From contig OX595992.1 of the NCBI GenBank assembly GCA_951394045.1, positions 2,542,001-2,606,000 of the forward strand: a DNA stretch of 64,000 bases, given 5' to 3'. Below are positions 10,554 to 20,600 of the stretch, piece after piece. The notes under the pieces are model-generated. The model was not told where the DNA came from. It did no database searches and saw nothing but the letters and a program-made list of their open reading frames with translations. Position numbers and translations under genes: made by a program. Position 1 is the first letter of the stretch. The number at the start of each line of letters is the position of its first letter. This stretch comes from Nitzschia sp. DOCU1. Its lineage: Eukaryota > Bacillariophyta > Bacillariophyceae > Bacillariales > Bacillariaceae.

Positions 10554-12065
10554 ATGTCGCGATGTTGTGTTGACTGTGGAACCTCGTCCGAAGATCAGGA
10601 GTTGCAGCCCGAGTATTTGTTCTCCAATCGTGTTGCAGCAAGGGCTTCATCGCGATTTGTGGTCGATGAACCTTCGTTGGCACGAGAACTTAATGCCTTG
10701 ACTGTCGAAGAACGAGAGAAGGTTTATGAGGAAATTCATGGAGTTGTCGATGTTGTCGAAGAGACTCCTGAATTAGTGGCAGATAGTCTTAAGAAGATGA
10801 GAGACGAACTAGCCAAAGTCTCCAAACGGAAACGGACCAATCTAGATCGAGCGATCTTCTTAAAGCCCAACATTGCAACGGACAACAAATTTCACTTGAT
10901 GTTTCTCCGGGCAGAACGGTTCGACCCAGAGAAGGCAGCTGTGAAAATGTACCGTTATTTTGATCACAAGCTTCAGTTGTTCGGTGACGAAAAGTTGGTC
11001 AAGCGAATCACTCTGGATGACCTTGGCGAGGCCGAGATGAAGTGCATGTACGAAGGATGGATGCAGGTGTTGAAAGTTAATGACAAGGGGCTCCGGGCGC
11101 TATACTCAAGAATTTCCGTCATCCCTGGTGTGGATGACTGGAAGTCCTTTACGCGATACATCTGGTATCAACTGATGTCTGCCCTCGAAGACGAAGAGAC
11201 GCAAAAGCGAGGCATTGTGGAGATAGCCAACATGTGCATGCCTTGGCATATCGGTGTGGGTTCATTGTTGAACGCTTTACGGAATTCTGGTCACATCTTG
11301 AATGATCGCCCAGTCCGAATCTGCGCCTATCATCTCCTCTACGACCAGCCCTCACTAGTTCCCTTCATCTCCGGCATGAATAGCATTATGAAGATTGACT
11401 TAAAACTTCGGAATAAGTTTCATTTTGGCTCTTCCCTGGAAATCAAGTATCACCTGATGTCATATGGGATCATTCTATCTGATGACGCCTTCCAACCTGG
11501 TCATGACATGCTTACTAAGGACAATATGGATGCCTATTTGGAAGAACGACGACGAAAGGAAGCCGAGCTGGAGCGCGTTGACAATCTGAGTTTGTCTGGT
11601 GGCTGTTGTCTCTTTCCTTCTCCCAAAGATGTGCTGATGGGCCGTGGTCGTCCGTTCCAATCATGGTACGGCAACGTTGCTTTGATATCCATTGTTCAGG
11701 AGTATACAAATATGTACTATATGCAAGTTGAGCGTCATGACAAGACTGAAGTAGCTTCTTTTATCGTCCGCCGGATCCAAGAAGGAGGCGGTCGGTTTCT
11801 CCAGCGTACGGATCGTCATTGGGAGCCCGTGAAGGACATTGCTGCAAGACACAAAGTCAGTCAATTGATACGCGCAAAATGGAGGAGCCGTCAGTCTGGC
11901 GGGGGGTCAAACTCCGACGATGACGATGACCCGACACAAGATGTACTTCTAGCACAGAAAGAAGATGAAGTGGAAGTTCTCTCCAATGAACCAGGAGGTT
12001 ACTCCTCAAACAAGCTGAGTTGGTCGACGGAACAGCCTTCCAGCAAGAGACATCGACTTTACTAG
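10554..12065 (+). CDS. CRAL-TRIO/DUF6824-like protein, paralogue B
   Basis: A 503-residue near-copy of A with the same order: Cys-rich N-terminus, conserved helical block, CRAL-TRIO-like part and DVLMGRG domain, ending SSKRHRLY. The start at the MSRCC methionine is preferred because it is shared by A, B and C. An in-frame ATG seven codons upstream (10533) lies in sequence that is also conserved before C (the MNQ codons), so a slightly longer protein is possible. Differences from A cluster in the region after LGEAEMK (residues about 160-215), where B agrees with C. Single exon. Function as for A: probable lipid-binding regulator, unproven. Confidence 0.88.
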   Translation: MSRCCVDCGTSSEDQELQPEYLFSNRVAARASSRFVVDEPSLARELNALTVEEREKVYEEIHGVVDVVEETPELVADSLKKMRDELAKVSKRKRTNLDRAIFLKPNIATDNKFHLMFLRAERFDPEKAAVKMYRYFDHKLQLFGDEKLVKRITLDDLGEAEMKCMYEGWMQVLKVNDKGLRALYSRISVIPGVDDWKSFTRYIWYQLMSALEDEETQKRGIVEIANMCMPWHIGVGSLLNALRNSGHILNDRPVRICAYHLLYDQPSLVPFISGMNSIMKIDLKLRNKFHFGSSLEIKYHLMSYGIILSDDAFQPGHDMLTKDNMDAYLEERRRKEAELERVDNLSLSGGCCLFPSPKDVLMGRGRPFQSWYGNVALISIVQEYTNMYYMQVERHDKTEVASFIVRRIQEGGGRFLQRTDRHWEPVKDIAARHKVSQLIRAKWRSRQSGGGSNSDDDDDPTQDVLLAQKEDEVEVLSNEPGGYSSNKLSWSTEQPSSKRHRLY

Positions 12066-12135
12066 TTGCGGACTGGTGGGTCACCATTTACTTTGGGGTA
12101 TCGACGGCACAGTGACATCCGATGGCATTGTCTAT

Positions 12136-12345
12136 TCTGTGCGATGCTACGGAAAATAATGATCATAGGGACAATGGATCCCTTACATCATGCCTATCGG
12201 GAAATGGCGCGGCATTGTCAAGACTTTTTGAGGCTTGGGCACAAGTTGGAATACGCTGCTTTAATAGATGTCGTAGAACTACTATTAAAGCAGCAACTAG
12301 CAGTAGTTGTCGTGGTGCAGAAGATGATCAATAGCTGAATTTTGA
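12136..12345 (+). pseudogene. Remnant of the 3' end of a PAF-acetylhydrolase-like gene
   Basis: The translation LLRKMMMGAIGTTDPLLAYQ of the intact lipase (9778 onwards) is echoed here as MLRKIMIIGTMDPLHHAYRE, and then SQDFLQ as CQDFLR. Flanking DNA after the stop (GAATTTTGAATG) also matches the intact gene at 9947. All upstream lipase sequence with the catalytic residues is gone. It lies about 70 bp after paralogue B, the position expected if a family-gene/lipase pair was duplicated and the second lipase was later lost. Confidence 0.75.
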
Positions 12346-12699
12346 ATGTTTGCTACTATTTGTTGCTGTTTTATTAGAGTATTCTTCAGCAAACGCATGC
12401 TTATTCTTTTCCTTTGCTCGTCGTTCTGAGAACCTTCCTGATTGCAGCAGTAGGCAGCACCACCAGCCATCGGTGGTAGTACTAGTGCCATGATCGGTGG
12501 TACTACTAGAAGAGCGAACGGAACTATTAGGACGCTAGAGGACGACTGGGGTTACTCCTGCTACCCTCCACTGCTGCAAACACTAACTACCGGTACTAAC
12601 TTTCGATTTAACAACCATCCCATCCATCTCGCCTCGCCGTTCGCGCTCAGACTACGGGTGCCTACCGAGAGAGAGTGCGCGCCTAGTTTAGTACTATTT
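12346..12699. other. Decayed duplicate of lipase 3' flank, before the LINE 3' end
   Basis: Contains degenerate copies of sequence found at 9990-10150 (for example GATTGCAGCAGTAGGCAG against GATTACAGTAGGCAG). No gene. The exact 3' boundary of the adjoining retrotransposon is not visible because there is no poly(A)/poly(T) run. Confidence 0.45.
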
Positions 12700-15363
12700 G
12701 TCCGGCCTGCGTTTTCGTGTGAGTGTGCTCGCTTTCGGCGGGAAATGGGTTCCCTCCGTCTTTTAGCGAATTTTGAACGGTTTGTAAGATCCAGATGCCA
12801 ATCCGAGGCTCGATTCGACGCGGGAGGCCCACTCTTGGTGGTTTCTCGCGATGGGGATCCATTTTTGCAGTGCGTCGTCCAAGTTCAGCCCTTCGTTTAA
12901 GGTGTGAGCATATGAGTGCCGCACGGTTTGGCGGGGCTTTCCAAGGGTTCGCGGGTTTGGCATCCAGGCAACAGTAATCTTTCGGGGGTTTCGGGTCTCG
13001 GGCATGTTTGCTATTTTTTCCAGCCATCGGGATCGGCGGAGTTCCATATGCTGCACGAGAGTGTAGCTGCCGAGTTCTTCTCTGATTTGTTCATTTTGGA
13101 TGTGGAATTCTTTCACGTCATAAATATTCAGGTTCAACATCCATCGGAGGAAGCGGTGGTGGCATGCTTCGAGTTTGCGTCGGTCGCACTGTTTAAGTGC
13201 CCAGCTTTCGCAGCCGAAGAGAAGGATATTTAATACCGTGGCCTCGTATGCTCGGAGCCGAAGTTTGTGGGGGAGCTTCGGGTCTTTGAGAAGTTTGGCC
13301 ATGGCGGCAAATGCTCCGGTTGCTTTCTGGATTCTTTTATTTACATCGGTGCTGTCTTCAAGGGAGCTTGTGAAGATAGTGCCGAGGTATTTAAAAGCAT
13401 CGCAGAATCCGAAAAATTCGTGTTCGTTCAGCATGACATCGGCTGTGTCTTCTGGTCGTGTTTCATGCCCTGCTGCAGGGATGAACATGACTTCGGTCTT
13501 CGAGGCATCATTGTTTCTTTTGTCACCGCAATGGACTGTGAGTCCGAATCGGCGGAAGTGGGAGACAATAAGTTTTGAGGCAGCAATCAGTTCAGCTCGG
13601 GTTTGGAGGATGAAGGCAGCATCATCCACATAGTACGAGTTTGTGATGGAGAACTTTTTACCAGCTGTTCGAGAGCTGGTTCCTTTGCTTAGTTTGGGGT
13701 TGGATCTTCGGTCTATTGTTCCATCTTCATTCATTCCGTGCCAGCGGAAGTCTGGTTTTGCAAAGGTCCATTTCTTGTTGAGTGATTGCGCCACTGCGTT
13801 GATGAGAATTATAAATAGAATTGGCCCAAGGTTATCGCCTTGTTTCACTCCTACTGTGCCGGCAATTTTTGAAATCTTTGCTCCCACTTTAATTTGGTAT
13901 GTCACATTTTGATGAAGCTTCTTGATGACATCAATGGTTCTGCTTGGTATTCCGTAAATTGCTAACACTTTCCAAAGTAATTCTCGGTTGGCCGAGTCAA
14001 ATGCTTTGACGAGGTCTACAAACAGGACGTATGCTGACAGGTTGTGCTCCTTCATCGTTTGGAGTGCTGTTTTCAGAGAGAAGGTTGCATCAGTGCTTCC
14101 TTTTCCGAGTAAGCAGCCACACTGTTCATCGATTCCAAAGGTGTTGAGGTGGATTGTCAGTCTCCGTGCTAGAATGGATGCGGTCGTTTTTGCCGCGATG
14201 TCTCCCACTGCGATTCCTCGCCACTTGTTGGGGTTGGTGAGGTCGCCTGTTTTGGGGAGGACTTTTAGCTTGATTTGCGTCCATTCCTTGGGAAGAAACT
14301 CGGGATCGTTCCAGAATTTCAAGATGAGATTCTGGAGTGCCGTGAATCCTTCTCCAGTGAGGTTTTTGAAGGCCTCAGTGGGGATTTCATTGGGCCCCGG
14401 TGCCTTGTCGTATTGCATTTTGGCAAGGGCCTTTCTGATCTCTGCTGCGCTTGGTGGGGTGCCTAGGTTAGCATCTTCAGGGATCGGGTCGAGTTCTTCG
14501 AGCACTGTGGGGTCATAGCTGGTGGCTTCCGTCCTGTTGTAAAGGTCACCGAAGTGTTCTGCGAACACTTGTGCATTTTCGGTGTCGTTTGTGGCCAGGT
14601 TTCCTTCACTTTTTCGCATTTTCATTAGAGTGGCTTGTTGGTGGTGTCCATAAAGTCCTGCTGCGAGTTCTTTGATTGCTCGCCAGGCATTTTTTGGGTC
14701 GCTGTCCATTGTACCGAGTTCATCTAATTTTTTGCTGAGCCATGACTGCTTGGCGTTTTCTTTCGCGGTCCTGAGTTTCTGTCGCGCTTCCCGGAGGGTT
14801 TGTTTTGATCTCTGATCTCGCTTGCTCTTCATGTAATTACGGAGAGCTATATTGCGTTCTTTGATCCTCTCGAGGATGTCGTGTTTTGGGACAGGGTCGG
14901 TGTCGAACCATGCTGGTCTTTTGCGGGTCTCCGTCTCAATAGTGCTGGTTGCCGCACTATGGATCGCACTTGCAAGTTTGGAGTAGTCTTCGCCGCATTC
15001 TGGGGATTCTTCGAGGATCCGAGCAAGTTCAGCGTTGAACTTGTCTCTTGGTTCCTTCATCTTCAGGTCGCTCCAGTTGATTCTTCGGGGTCTGTCTCGC
15101 CTGTTTTTTGTTGGTAGGCTGCCAGGGTTCTCAGGTTTTTTTTCCTTCGGTTGTTTTTTCTTTGGGATGAAATGTGCGATCCGGACTGTGGCTTTGATGG
15201 CCAAGTGGTCGCTCATGACTCCTGCTTCATCTTCGGTGTTACAGTTTGTAATTCTCTTCCTGTCGGCGTGTCGAACCATGATGTGGTCTATTTGCCTTGG
15301 GTGTTCACCGTTGGCTTGGAAGGACCAGGTGTCGTGGTTGGGCTTGTCGAAGTAAGTAGCACA
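12700..15363 (-). mobile_element. 5'-truncated non-LTR (LINE) retrotransposon
   Basis: The element is on the minus strand. It keeps a full reverse transcriptase but only the last few dozen residues of the apurinic-type endonuclease (PRQIDHIMVRH..., SDHLAIK), after which homology stops near 15360. Truncation at the 5' end is typical of target-primed reverse transcription. No poly(A) tail or target-site duplication could be found, so both outer borders are approximate. It separates paralogue B and the lipase remnant from paralogue C. Confidence 0.8.
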
Positions 15364-15372
15364 TGAGGATAG
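12763..15372 (-). CDS. LINE ORF2-type polyprotein: endonuclease tail and reverse transcriptase, partial
   Basis: The frame is open from 15372 to the stop at 12763, with the first ATG at 15279 (838 residues from there). The codons before this ATG still encode endonuclease sequence (FDKPNHDTWSFQANG), so 15279 is not the true start. Numbering from it: endonuclease end (SDHLAIK, 23-29), a Lys-rich linker, then reverse transcriptase at about 285-600 with KAPGPNEIP, the first catalytic Asp in FVDLVKAFDS (422), GVKQGDNLGPILF (477-489) and the YVDD box (550-553). The C-terminal part (RRKLEACHHRFLRWML) is the usual LINE thumb/connection region. No RNase H domain is evident. The reverse transcriptase frame has no stops or shifts, suggesting recent insertion, but the endonuclease truncation makes the copy non-autonomous. 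Confidence 0.88.
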   Translation of the reverse strand, partial: LSSCATYFDKPNHDTWSFQANGEHPRQIDHIMVRHADRKRITNCNTEDEAGVMSDHLAIKATVRIAHFIPKKKQPKEKKPENPGSLPTKNRRDRPRRINWSDLKMKEPRDKFNAELARILEESPECGEDYSKLASAIHSAATSTIETETRKRPAWFDTDPVPKHDILERIKERNIALRNYMKSKRDQRSKQTLREARQKLRTAKENAKQSWLSKKLDELGTMDSDPKNAWRAIKELAAGLYGHHQQATLMKMRKSEGNLATNDTENAQVFAEHFGDLYNRTEATSYDPTVLEELDPIPEDANLGTPPSAAEIRKALAKMQYDKAPGPNEIPTEAFKNLTGEGFTALQNLILKFWNDPEFLPKEWTQIKLKVLPKTGDLTNPNKWRGIAVGDIAAKTTASILARRLTIHLNTFGIDEQCGCLLGKGSTDATFSLKTALQTMKEHNLSAYVLFVDLVKAFDSANRELLWKVLAIYGIPSRTIDVIKKLHQNVTYQIKVGAKISKIAGTVGVKQGDNLGPILFIILINAVAQSLNKKWTFAKPDFRWHGMNEDGTIDRRSNPKLSKGTSSRTAGKKFSITNSYYVDDAAFILQTRAELIAASKLIVSHFRRFGLTVHCGDKRNNDASKTEVMFIPAAGHETRPEDTADVMLNEHEFFGFCDAFKYLGTIFTSSLEDSTDVNKRIQKATGAFAAMAKLLKDPKLPHKLRLRAYEATVLNILLFGCESWALKQCDRRKLEACHHRFLRWMLNLNIYDVKEFHIQNEQIREELGSYTLVQHMELRRSRWLEKIANMPETRNPRKITVAWMPNPRTLGKPRQTVRHSYAHTLNEGLNLDDALQKWIPIARNHQEWASRVESSLGLASGSYKPFKIR

Positions 15373-15870
15373 CTACCGGTAATCCTATTATTATCCCCAA
15401 TCAAAAAACACTATTGTGAGTTAATCCGATTTTTCCCATCCATAATTCGAATGTTTAGAGGTCGCCGCCATGTGACGAATGGTCGTCTTAATTAAAAATC
15501 ATTAATAAGAATGAACGATGATAACCCGGCACTTCGATTCCACGGAGATATTTCATCGTGCGAAGAAAGTTCAACCAAGAACATCGGGAAGAATGTGTAA
15601 TAAGTAACAGAAAACGATTCTGTAGGTCTTCGAGAATTGGAAAAGGCAGGGCATATGATATCAGTCTAAAGATCCCATGCCGTTCGTCGCCACCCCACCG
15701 TCGATCGGTTCGCGGCGTCCAGTCGATATCATCTTCAGTTTCGAACAACGCTTACTACTATCGTTAATAGTGTAGTAGGCAGTGATGACATAAAAGAGCA
15801 AATCCGCTCAGACACAATTTTCGTCATCCCTTTCCGTAATGAATGGATCTCGTTGAACCAGCAACCGAAG
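15373..15870. promoter_or_regulatory. Upstream region of paralogue C
   Basis: About 500 bp after the LINE truncation point. The last 200 bp match the region before paralogue B (ATGCCGTTCGTCGCC near 15676, CATCCCTTTCCG..AATGAATGGATC near 15824), so the promoter was copied with the gene. No other feature was seen. Confidence 0.5.
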
Positions 15871-17349
15871 ATGTCGCGATGTTGTGTTGACTGTGGAACC
15901 TCATCCGAAGATCAGGAGTTGCAGCCCGAGTATTTGTTCTCCAATCCTGTTGGAGCAAGGGCTTCATCGCGATTTGTGGTCGATGAACCTTCGTTGGCAC
16001 GAGAACTTAATGCCTTGACTGTCGAAGAACGAGAGAAGGTTTACGAGGAAATTCATGGGGTTGTCGATGTTGTCGAAGAAACGCCTGAGTTAGTGGCAGA
16101 TAGTCTTCAGAAGATGAGAGACGAACTAGCCAAAGTCTCCAAACGGAAACGGACCAATCTAGATCGAGCGATCTTCTTAAAGCCCAGCATTGCAACGGAC
16201 GACAAATTCCACTTGATGTTTCTCCGGGCAGAACGGTTCGACCCAGAGAAGGCAGCTGTGAAAATGTACCGTTATTTTGATCACAAGCTTCAGTTGTTTG
16301 GTGACGAAAAGTTGGTCAAGCGAATCACTCTGGATGACCTTGGCGATGCCGAGATGAAGAGCATGTACCAAGGATGGATGCAGGTGTTGCAAGTTAATGA
16401 CAAGGGGCTCAGGGCGCTATACTCAAGTCTTTCCGTCATCCCTGGTGTGGATGACTGGAAATCCTTTACGCGATACATCTGGTATCAACTGATGTCAGCC
16501 CTCGAAGACGAAGAGACGCAAAAGCGGGGAATTGTGGAGATAGCCAACATGTGCACGCCTTGGCAAATCAGCGCGGGCTCATTTTTGAACACTTTACGGA
16601 AATCCGGTCACATCTTAAATGATCGCCCAGTCCGAATCTGTGCCTATCATCTCCTCTACGACCAGCCTTCAATAGTCCCCTTCATCACTGGCATGAATAG
16701 CATGATGAAAAAGGACCTCCGGCTTCGGAATAAGTTTCATTTTGGCTCTTCCCTGGAAATCAAGTATCACCTATTGACATTTGGGATCACTCTTTCTGAT
16801 GACTTTTTCCAGTCAGGTCAAGGAATATTTGCTACTGACCATGCCGAGGCCTATTTGCAAGAACGACGACGAAAGGAAGCCGAGCTGGAGCGCGTTGACA
16901 ATCTGAGTTTGTCTGGTGGCTGTTGTCTCTTTCCTTCTCCCAAAGATGTGCTGATGGGCCGTGGACGTCCATTCCAGTCATGGTACGGCAATATTGCTTT
17001 GATGTCCATTGTTCAGGAGTATACAACAATTTACTATATGCAAGTGGATCGTCATGACAAGACTGAAATAGCTTCGTCTATCGTCCGCCGGATCCAAGAA
17101 GGAGGCGGTCGGTTTCTCCAACGTACGGATCGCCATTGGGAGGCTGTGGAGGACATAGTTGCGAGAAACAAAGTCAGCCAAGTTATGCGCGCAATCTTGA
17201 GGAGCCGCCAGTCTGGTGGCGACACGATTTTCTACGAGGACCCGGCACCAGAAGAGGAGTCCTCGATGGAACGCGACGCCGGCAACTCCTCAAAAAAGCT
17301 AGTTTCCTCCACGGGAGAGCCATCAAGCAAGCGGCATCGACTTTACTAA
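15871..17349 (+). CDS. CRAL-TRIO/DUF6824-like protein, paralogue C
   Basis: A 492-residue member very close to B through residue 215. It differs more in the second half (QISAGSFLNTLRKSGHIL and the ATDHAEAYLQ region) and has a shorter acidic tail (PAPEEESSMERDAGNSSKK). Domains in order: Cys-rich N-terminus, conserved helical block, CRAL-TRIO-like part, FPSPKDVLMGRG domain, tail ending SSKRHRLY. An in-frame ATG lies six codons upstream (15853); the MSRCC start is preferred by alignment. B and C share their 5' flank, so one derives from the other by a duplication that included the promoter. Single exon; function not established. Confidence 0.88.
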   Translation: MSRCCVDCGTSSEDQELQPEYLFSNPVGARASSRFVVDEPSLARELNALTVEEREKVYEEIHGVVDVVEETPELVADSLQKMRDELAKVSKRKRTNLDRAIFLKPSIATDDKFHLMFLRAERFDPEKAAVKMYRYFDHKLQLFGDEKLVKRITLDDLGDAEMKSMYQGWMQVLQVNDKGLRALYSSLSVIPGVDDWKSFTRYIWYQLMSALEDEETQKRGIVEIANMCTPWQISAGSFLNTLRKSGHILNDRPVRICAYHLLYDQPSIVPFITGMNSMMKKDLRLRNKFHFGSSLEIKYHLLTFGITLSDDFFQSGQGIFATDHAEAYLQERRRKEAELERVDNLSLSGGCCLFPSPKDVLMGRGRPFQSWYGNIALMSIVQEYTTIYYMQVDRHDKTEIASSIVRRIQEGGGRFLQRTDRHWEAVEDIVARNKVSQVMRAILRSRQSGGDTIFYEDPAPEEESSMERDAGNSSKKLVSSTGEPSSKRHRLY

Positions 17350-17676
17350 TTTAGGATGAAGCGCCTGGGGCGGTCTTCACTGTGCGATATTCCTTGTCGC
17401 CGTGGCTGTCAATCGAAACGTGTCATCTTGCTATCTGGCTGATGATGGCACGGGACGTTCCAGTGGTTTGCATTTTAGATTCCGTAAAAGTGTTATTGCC
17501 TTCGCGCATGAGTTTCTGCAATGGATTCGTCTTCACCCTTACGTATCCCATGTTGCCTGTTTCGAGCACTAAATTGAGTTTGATGGTCCGATTGTGAAAA
17601 CAGACTCGATGGAATAGCAATACAATAGACTGCATTTTCTCTATCATTACCCCCGAGCTCCTCGTTCCCCGAAACC
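17350..17676. other. Intergenic between convergent genes
   Basis: 3' flanks of paralogue C and of the I29-domain gene. Nothing recognisable was found. Confidence 0.35.
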
Positions 17677-20600
17677 TTAGTCTTTCTCGTTTCGCTCGCC
17701 GCTGTTCTTCTTTTTTCGGTTGGCATTCCATTTTTGCTCCTTGCGTTGTTTCTTGCTAATTTCAGGTGGATTGATCTTCGGAGAGGACTTGGTTCTTTCT
17801 GCTTCGACTTCGGCCTCCGGCTTAAGTTTTGCATCGATTCCTGCTTTGAGACTCTGGTCGGGCTCGACGTCTGGCTGCTCCACTTTGGCATCGTTGCCGC
17901 TTCTGCTGAAAGGAGGAGGAGTTGACAAGAGTGCGTCTGCCTCAGCAGATTTTGCTTTCAGCTCCTTTGCAGCCTCCATTTCAGCCTTCAAAATATCTTC
18001 AATTGAACCAACACCGAGGGGGGCCGAAGCAGCTATGGGAGCTTGTATGGAATTACCACCCGTCTCGGACGTCATAGCTTGCATGGATTTCGCCGCTTCC
18101 ATTTCAGCCTTGAGAACTTCTTCAACCGAGGGCACGGACTTGCTGGGTGGTTGACTATCGACCGCAAATGGATCGTAGTAAGGAACCGATGGAGCATGCT
18201 GTCGTGTTTGTACTTGGACCTTGCCTTCAAAGACTGCTTCGACCTGCTGCCGGCGTTTCTCATCAACGAAAATTGGGTTAGACTCCCACGCGGCAGCATT
18301 GAAATCGGCTTTCAGTGCATCTTCAATTTCTTTTTGACGTGCGGCTGCATCATCGGCCGATCCACCTTGGGATGCTCCTCCGGATTTTTCGGCGGCGACC
18401 ACTGTTTTGGGTTTCGTTGTCTCGGATATGCGTTCCTTGATTGGTACAGCAGCGCGCGTTTTCGTCATGGGAGTTAGGGAACCTAATTGGTAGAATAGCT
18501 CAAGATCATGATCATGCTCAGCTTCGGGAATGGCTGGGGGAGTCAGTGAACCCAGCTCGTAGAGAATATCAAGATCAGGATCAGCTTCGGGACCGTCGAA
18601 AGGATCCGCCGCTGGACTTGGTGGGGAGGAAACCGCAGCCTCTGTCGGCATATCGTTCGGAGTCTCAGTCTCGGTTACAGAAACCGGATCGACACTCTCA
18701 ACCTCTGACGATGCCAGTTCTTTCCGCTGTGCCGCCTCTTGCTCCAATTTTCTGACAAAGGCCGCAGCCTTTTGGAAGGTTTGGGCCGCTTTTTCCACTT
18801 GATATCGTTTCTCGAGAAGGGTTCGTTGAAACAATTCCTTGGCCCGTGCGGCTTCCTTCGCTTCTTCCTGGGCTGCCTGCGTCTCTTCCGCTTTGAGACG
18901 AGCCGCTTCGAGGGCCTTTGCGCGCTCTTCCTGAACGAGACGGGCCGCGTCTTCGATATCCATGCCGGCCTTCCATAACTTCTGACTTCGCTCAGTCATA
19001 GCCTTCTCGGGATCGACGTTTTCCGACGGAGTCACTTTGGGAACACTGGCACTCGGTCGTTCGACCTTCTCCACCTTTTTGGATGCTTCTTTTGCTGGCT
19101 CAGTCTTGCTAGTGGGTTTGTCGGCCGCCTTTCCTTCCACCGCGGCAGTTGCAACGTCGACCGTAGGCGTCTTGATTTCTTTCCCGGCCTTCGCTGACTG
19201 TTCCTTTGATGTCACTGGCGCGCTTAGGGTATCCTTGGCCCTTGGTGGCTCCGATTTCGCTTCTGCCACTGACTTCATCGTTGCGGAAGGGGTCGCCTTG
19301 GTTGCCGCTTGCCCTGCCTTGGCGGTACTTGAAACTTTGGCATTGGTGGAATCATCTACCTTCGTCGGCTCGGTCTTTTTGGCCGATACTTCCTTGGTAG
19401 TAGGAGCCACAGGTTGGGCTTGGGATTTCTGCCAATTTTTCATACGAGCATTCGCGTCGGAATCCGCAATCGTTGGTTTGGAGGATTTGGTCGGCGCAAC
19501 GTTCTCCGAAGCCTTGGGGTTCGGTTTGGAGGATTCTACTACTGGCGCCTTTGGTTGCACTGGCGGTTTTGTCTTTGCGACCGGTCGTTTCGTGGGCGTC
19601 GTCGCCGCCGCCTTAGGTTTGATGGTTTCAGGCAACGAGTCGGGACGAGGAGGCAGACCGTCGCCCATGGGCGGTGGCTTGAAGCTGGTCGAAGGTGGTT
19701 GCGGTGGTTTTGCCACCGCTCCCTTGGCAGCGGCCGGTAGAGCACTTGGCGTCTCTGGTTTGACCTCAGTATTCATGTTTGGTAGTGATGGTGGTGGCAG
19801 AGACGTATTTTCCTGTCGTTGCCTACTCGCAAACGAAAACAAGGCCGACCGTCCTCCTGCCTGATCAGGCCTCAAAACGCGAGGAGGCGGCTCTACCGCT
19901 TTCGTGGCATCTGCAACCGGCTGTTGTGATACTGCTGGAGGCGACGTACTGCTAGGTGGCGGTGGTGGCGAAGAAACATTTTGTGCCGGTGCTCGTTTCG
20001 CAAAGGACGTGGTTGGGTCCGGGAAGATGCCACGTAAATCCGCTCGGACGGGCGTCGACACTGGCTTTGGTAATTGACTGGCCGTACCAACGCCTTTGAA
20101 TTGAGGTGGGGGCTTGGTGTTAACACCATCGGGAGTGAGCGGTTTGAAAGATACTGTTGCTGCTGCTCCTGCTCCTTTTTTTGCCCCCAACTGATCCGTG
20201 GCCTTTTTCAAATCTTCCAGTTGATCCTGCAGAGGTTTTACGTTCTTTTCTTTGGATGCATCCGGAGAAATAGACTCGTTCTTTTGACTAGGATCCCCAC
20301 CGACAGCGCTCGGAGTAGTAGGAGGAGGTGGAGCACTATGAGCTGGGGTTCGTGCCGGAAACATGGTGGCCGTTTTATCCGTTTCCCATCCTCGATTATC
20401 CGGTCGAATATACTTGACCGCCGGTCGGGGAGCCACCTTGGCTTGACTGGCCGTTCCAACTCCAATAAACTGCTTTGGTTTCTTATCTAAAAGTCGTTCC
20501 TCGTTGGACATTATACCAGCAGGCTTGGTCCGTGTTGCTGGTGGTTTGGGAGGCTCGACTTCTTTTTTGTCGGGAGCTGTCGCCGACGCCACTGTTGGTG

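Noticed and set aside
12795..15355. Several long plus-strand open frames opposite the LINE
   Set aside because: They are shadows of the reverse transcriptase frame on the minus strand and have no domain of their own.
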